A stretch of DNA of 7,723 bases from an uncultured Saprospiraceae bacterium. GTDB taxonomy: Bacteria; Bacteroidota; Bacteroidia; Chitinophagales; Saprospiraceae. The translations under genes were made by a program, and so were the position numbers. The DNA is taken from positions 1 through 7,723 of the forward strand of contig CALLAG010000365.1 of NCBI GenBank assembly GCA_938002705.1. The letters are read 5' to 3'. Position 1 is the first letter of the stretch; the number at the start of each line of letters is the position of its first letter. This document shows positions 6,155 to 7,723 of the stretch, piece after piece. The notes under the pieces were generated by a model. The model was not told the DNA's origin, did no database searches, and saw nothing but the letters and a program-made list of their open reading frames with translations.

Positions 6155-6844
6155 ATGATAAGAAATTTACTTACAATTTTATTTGTTTTAGTTGGGTTTA
6201 CGCTCTTCGGTCAGTTGACGTATAGCCCTGATCCTCTTGTTTTTAGTGCAGACACAACTGTTGTTAGAGCAGAGTATCATTTTACAATTACGAATAATCG
6301 AACTGTAGCTCAAGAGTTCTGGTGGAACATAGATAGAGGAGATAGTCCTGAAGAATGGACTTACGCTGTATGTGATATAAACCAATGTTATGTAGATGGA
6401 TTAGAAGCTTGTCCTTGTAGTATATCTTGTAACTTAGAAGGAGGAGAATCATTTGAGTTTTCTATATACCTAATTGCTAATGGTACCGTAGCTCCTGCAG
6501 ATATTATCTTTAACGTTACCACAGATTGTGATGGAGATAATGTAATTCTTGAGATCCCTATGGAAATGTCAGCAACAGGTACGACTTCATCTATTGACTT
6601 AGACAGTGATCTTACCGACCTTAGAGTATATCCTAATCCGAGCACTCAATACTTTCAGATTACTAATGATGCAGATGTAAGCAAGATCGTAGTTTCTAAT
6701 ATAATAGGTAAGAAAGTTATAGAAGAACCTCACCAGAAAGCTGAGAGTCATGATGTGTCTTACTTAGACAAGGGCATATATCTCGTAAGGATGATAGATA
6801 AAAACTCTAACATACTCGATGTAAAAAGAATAACGATAGAGTAG
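6155..6844 (+). CDS. Small secreted protein with CDxNxCY motif and T9SS type A sorting domain
   Basis: A 229-residue protein with a signal peptide (about 1-19, cut before Q20), a beta-rich Ig-like domain at about 21-140 and a T9SS type A sorting domain from VYPNP (158-162) to the C-terminus (GIYLVRM, then VKRITIE). The middle domain holds VCDINQCYVDG (C73, C78) followed by CPCSISC (C86, C88, C92), and a sixth cysteine at C125; disulfides outside the cytoplasm are likely. The CDxNxCY motif after a WTYA stretch recurs, to my recollection, in small secreted Bacteroidota proteins of unknown function. The domain opens with TITNNRTVAQEF and a later GGESFEFSIYL segment, which looks like an Ig-fold of the kind that describes departures from a norm in adhesins, but I do not assign a function. 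It sits 100 bp after another T9SS cargo gene and has its own candidate promoter and terminator. Confidence 0.8.
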   Translation: MIRNLLTILFVLVGFTLFGQLTYSPDPLVFSADTTVVRAEYHFTITNNRTVAQEFWWNIDRGDSPEEWTYAVCDINQCYVDGLEACPCSISCNLEGGESFEFSIYLIANGTVAPADIIFNVTTDCDGDNVILEIPMEMSATGTTSSIDLDSDLTDLRVYPNPSTQYFQITNDADVSKIVVSNIIGKKVIEEPHQKAESHDVSYLDKGIYLVRMIDKNSNILDVKRITIE

Positions 6845-6867
6845 TTCTCTATTCAAAATAAATCTAG

Positions 6868-6898
6868 AAGGCAATCACCCTGTGGTTGCCTTTTTTTT
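6868..6898 (+). terminator. Strong intrinsic terminator after the T9SS gene pair
   Basis: AGGCAATCAC (6869-6878) pairs with GTGGTTGCCT (6882-6891) around a CCT loop, giving ten base pairs with one G-T wobble, and is followed by an unbroken run of eight T (6891-6898). It starts 24 bases after the TAG of the small secreted protein gene and should end plus-strand transcription there. Confidence 0.92.
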
Positions 6899-7375
6899 AT
6901 GCCATGTATGCAAGAAGATGCCTAATTAAGTTGTTATGACATAAATCAAGATATGGGACGAAAAGAGGTTTTCTAAGCTTAAGCTGAGAGTACATCTTAC
7001 ATCCTTGTTTATTGACATTGCGAATTATAGTGGATCATTTTAGCTATAAAGCGCTATGAGGTGGGTAACACCAATTAATTATTTGATAAGTCTTTATAGA
7101 GAGAGAACTATTGCAGGATTGGATAATGAATGTTTGGCGCAGTAATAATTATACTGATTGATTATATACTCAGTGGAAAGTGTATGATTATCTCAAATAC
7201 GATGTAGTATTGAGATATATACTCATAGAATTGATCATTAGGTATGATAGTCTACGCTAATCTAATATAGACGATCTTAAACATGATAATTATGGTGTAT
7301 AATTATCATGTTTAAGAATGATTATTATAGATAAAATGGAACCTTATAATGTCTGAAAAATATAAAGACCGAAAT
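6899..7375. other. Gene-free stretch of about 475 bp with repeats
   Basis: I see no convincing gene or decayed gene on either strand. Frames are short and frequently stopped. Visible structure is concentrated at 7160-7317. The decamer TATATACTCA occurs at 7163-7172 and 7216-7225. An imperfect hairpin has TATCTCAAATAC (7189-7200) pairing with GTATTGAGATA (7207-7217) with one bulged A. A perfect 19-bp hairpin follows at 7275-7317. No tRNA or rRNA fragment was recognised. Confidence 0.5.
7275..7317. repeat. Perfect 19-bp inverted repeat with 5-nt loop
   Basis: TCTTAAACATGATAATTAT (7275-7293) is exactly complementary to 7299-7317 around the loop GGTGT. The stem is AT-rich and no T-tract follows on either strand, so it does not look like a standard terminator. 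It lies about 60 bp beyond the stop of the small minus-strand membrane protein and could end or protect that transcript. It could also be a mobile-element remnant or a structured RNA element. Confidence 0.85.
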
Positions 7376-7462
7376 CTATGCGTCTACATTTTTCTTATAC
7401 ATTACGTATGCTAACATGAGGACCATTGTGAAAAATACGAGGATAGCTATAAAAAATTTCAT
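7376..7462 (-). CDS. Predicted 28-residue single-helix membrane protein
   Basis: The minus strand encodes a 28-residue frame that starts MKFFIAILVF, continues with hydrophobic residues (FTMVLMLAYV) and ends MYKKNVDA before a TAG at 7376-7378. Residues 3-22 form one transmembrane helix of normal length, followed by a short basic tail (KK), so the C-terminus would be cytoplasmic by the positive-inside rule. This short-helix-plus-charged-tail build is typical of genuine small membrane proteins that assist larger complexes, but I recognise no family. It lies 132 bp downstream of gpmI on the same strand and could be cotranscribed with it. No Shine-Dalgarno is seen, as is usual in Bacteroidota. A chance frame in AT-rich DNA is the main alternative. 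Confidence 0.45.
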   Translation of the reverse strand: MKFFIAILVFFTMVLMLAYVMYKKNVDA

Positions 7463-7594
7463 GATAATAGGTATTTGATTAACCTAATTTAGCATTTATT
7501 TTGAATATTGTTACTTATTTGCAATAATTATTTAATTAATACTGTTAATCAGAACAAACAGCCTTATATGTTTATGTATTCAAAATTATGTATG

Positions 7595-7723
7595 TCATAC
7601 TAAGACCTGACCGGTCATTTCCTTAGGAATCTTGACATTCATTAATGATAACAGGGTAGGAGCTACATCTGCTAACTTACCGCTCTTGACTTGTTTAGTT
7701 TCATTGCTGGGGTCTATGACTAT
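7595..7723 (-). CDS. gpmI: 2,3-bisphosphoglycerate-independent phosphoglycerate mutase, C-terminal end, cut by window edge
   Basis: The last 42 codons of a minus-strand gene are visible, ending KLADVAPTLLSLMNVKIP then KEMTGQVLV and a TGA at 7595-7597. The LADxAPTxLxLM ... P.EMTG pattern is the characteristic C-terminus of the cofactor-independent (Mn-dependent, alkaline-phosphatase superfamily) phosphoglycerate mutase, which interconverts 3- and 2-phosphoglycerate in glycolysis. The catalytic Ser and metal ligands lie outside the window. No terminator was seen directly after the stop, so read-through toward the small membrane protein is possible. Confidence 0.92.
   Translation of the reverse strand: MVIDPSNETKQVKSGKLADVAPTLLSLMNVKIPKEMTGQVLV

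Noticed and set aside
6188..6645. Two minus-strand open frames opposite the second T9SS gene
   Set aside because: Both are antisense to a gene with a clear signal peptide and sorting domain, and neither looks like a protein family.
7056..7145. 29-codon plus-strand frame starting MRWVTPINYL
   Set aside because: It has no recognisable domain, membrane helix or start signal, and such a length is expected by chance.
7583..7592. TAATTTTG on the minus strand as a promoter for the small membrane protein
   Set aside because: It matches the -7 consensus but has no upstream -33 element and would give a leader of over 110 nt, so it is too weak to list.
1..7723. CRISPR array, tRNA, rRNA, insertion sequence or phage genes
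   Set aside because: No regularly spaced repeats, RNA gene signatures, transposase or integrase sequence was found.

Overview
The window looks like an AT-rich chromosomal segment of a Bacteroidota bacterium. The strongest evidence is two secreted proteins, each with a signal peptide and a C-terminal type IX secretion (T9SS) type A sorting domain opening with the YPNP motif. Supporting evidence is a Bacteroidota-style HicA/HicB pair, a TAnnTTTG-type promoter box, and start sites without Shine-Dalgarno sequences. One small secreted protein has a CDxNxCY motif that I associate with Saprospirales-like genomes, but that placement is only a guess. TAG ends five of the complete or nearly complete genes, so it is an ordinary stop codon here.

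Layout. The left edge holds the 5' end of dinB (DNA polymerase IV) on the minus strand. Divergent from it is a HicAB toxin-antitoxin locus on the plus strand. Its toxin gene was too short for a standard ORF listing and carries an in-frame TAG at 413-415, while the antitoxin gene is intact. Next, on the minus strand, is a two-gene redox operon read 4136 to 936: an FAD/NAD(P)-dependent oxidoreductase followed by a ten-helix membrane polyferredoxin of the NapH/NosR/CcoG type. A 256-bp divergent intergenic region with a perfect 16-bp palindrome separates this operon from two plus-strand T9SS cargo genes. The first combines a choice-of-anchor J (cleaved adhesin) domain with a thioredoxin-like domain containing a CxxC motif. 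The second is a small cysteine-containing beta-rich protein that ends at a strong intrinsic terminator. The right part is mostly non-coding, with a perfect 19-bp hairpin and an apparent 28-residue single-helix membrane protein. It ends with the 3' end of gpmI (cofactor-independent phosphoglycerate mutase) on the minus strand.

How the parts work together. The flavoprotein and the polyferredoxin probably form one electron-transfer unit, with NAD(P)H oxidised in the cytoplasm and electrons passed through FAD to membrane Fe-S clusters; the final acceptor is not visible. The two T9SS proteins are surface or secreted products whose partners are unknown. The HicAB locus looks like a toxin-antitoxin module whose toxin has been inactivated by one point change. 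Non-ATG starts are notable: GTG for hicA, TTG for the flavoprotein, and no conventional start at the expected place in dinB.
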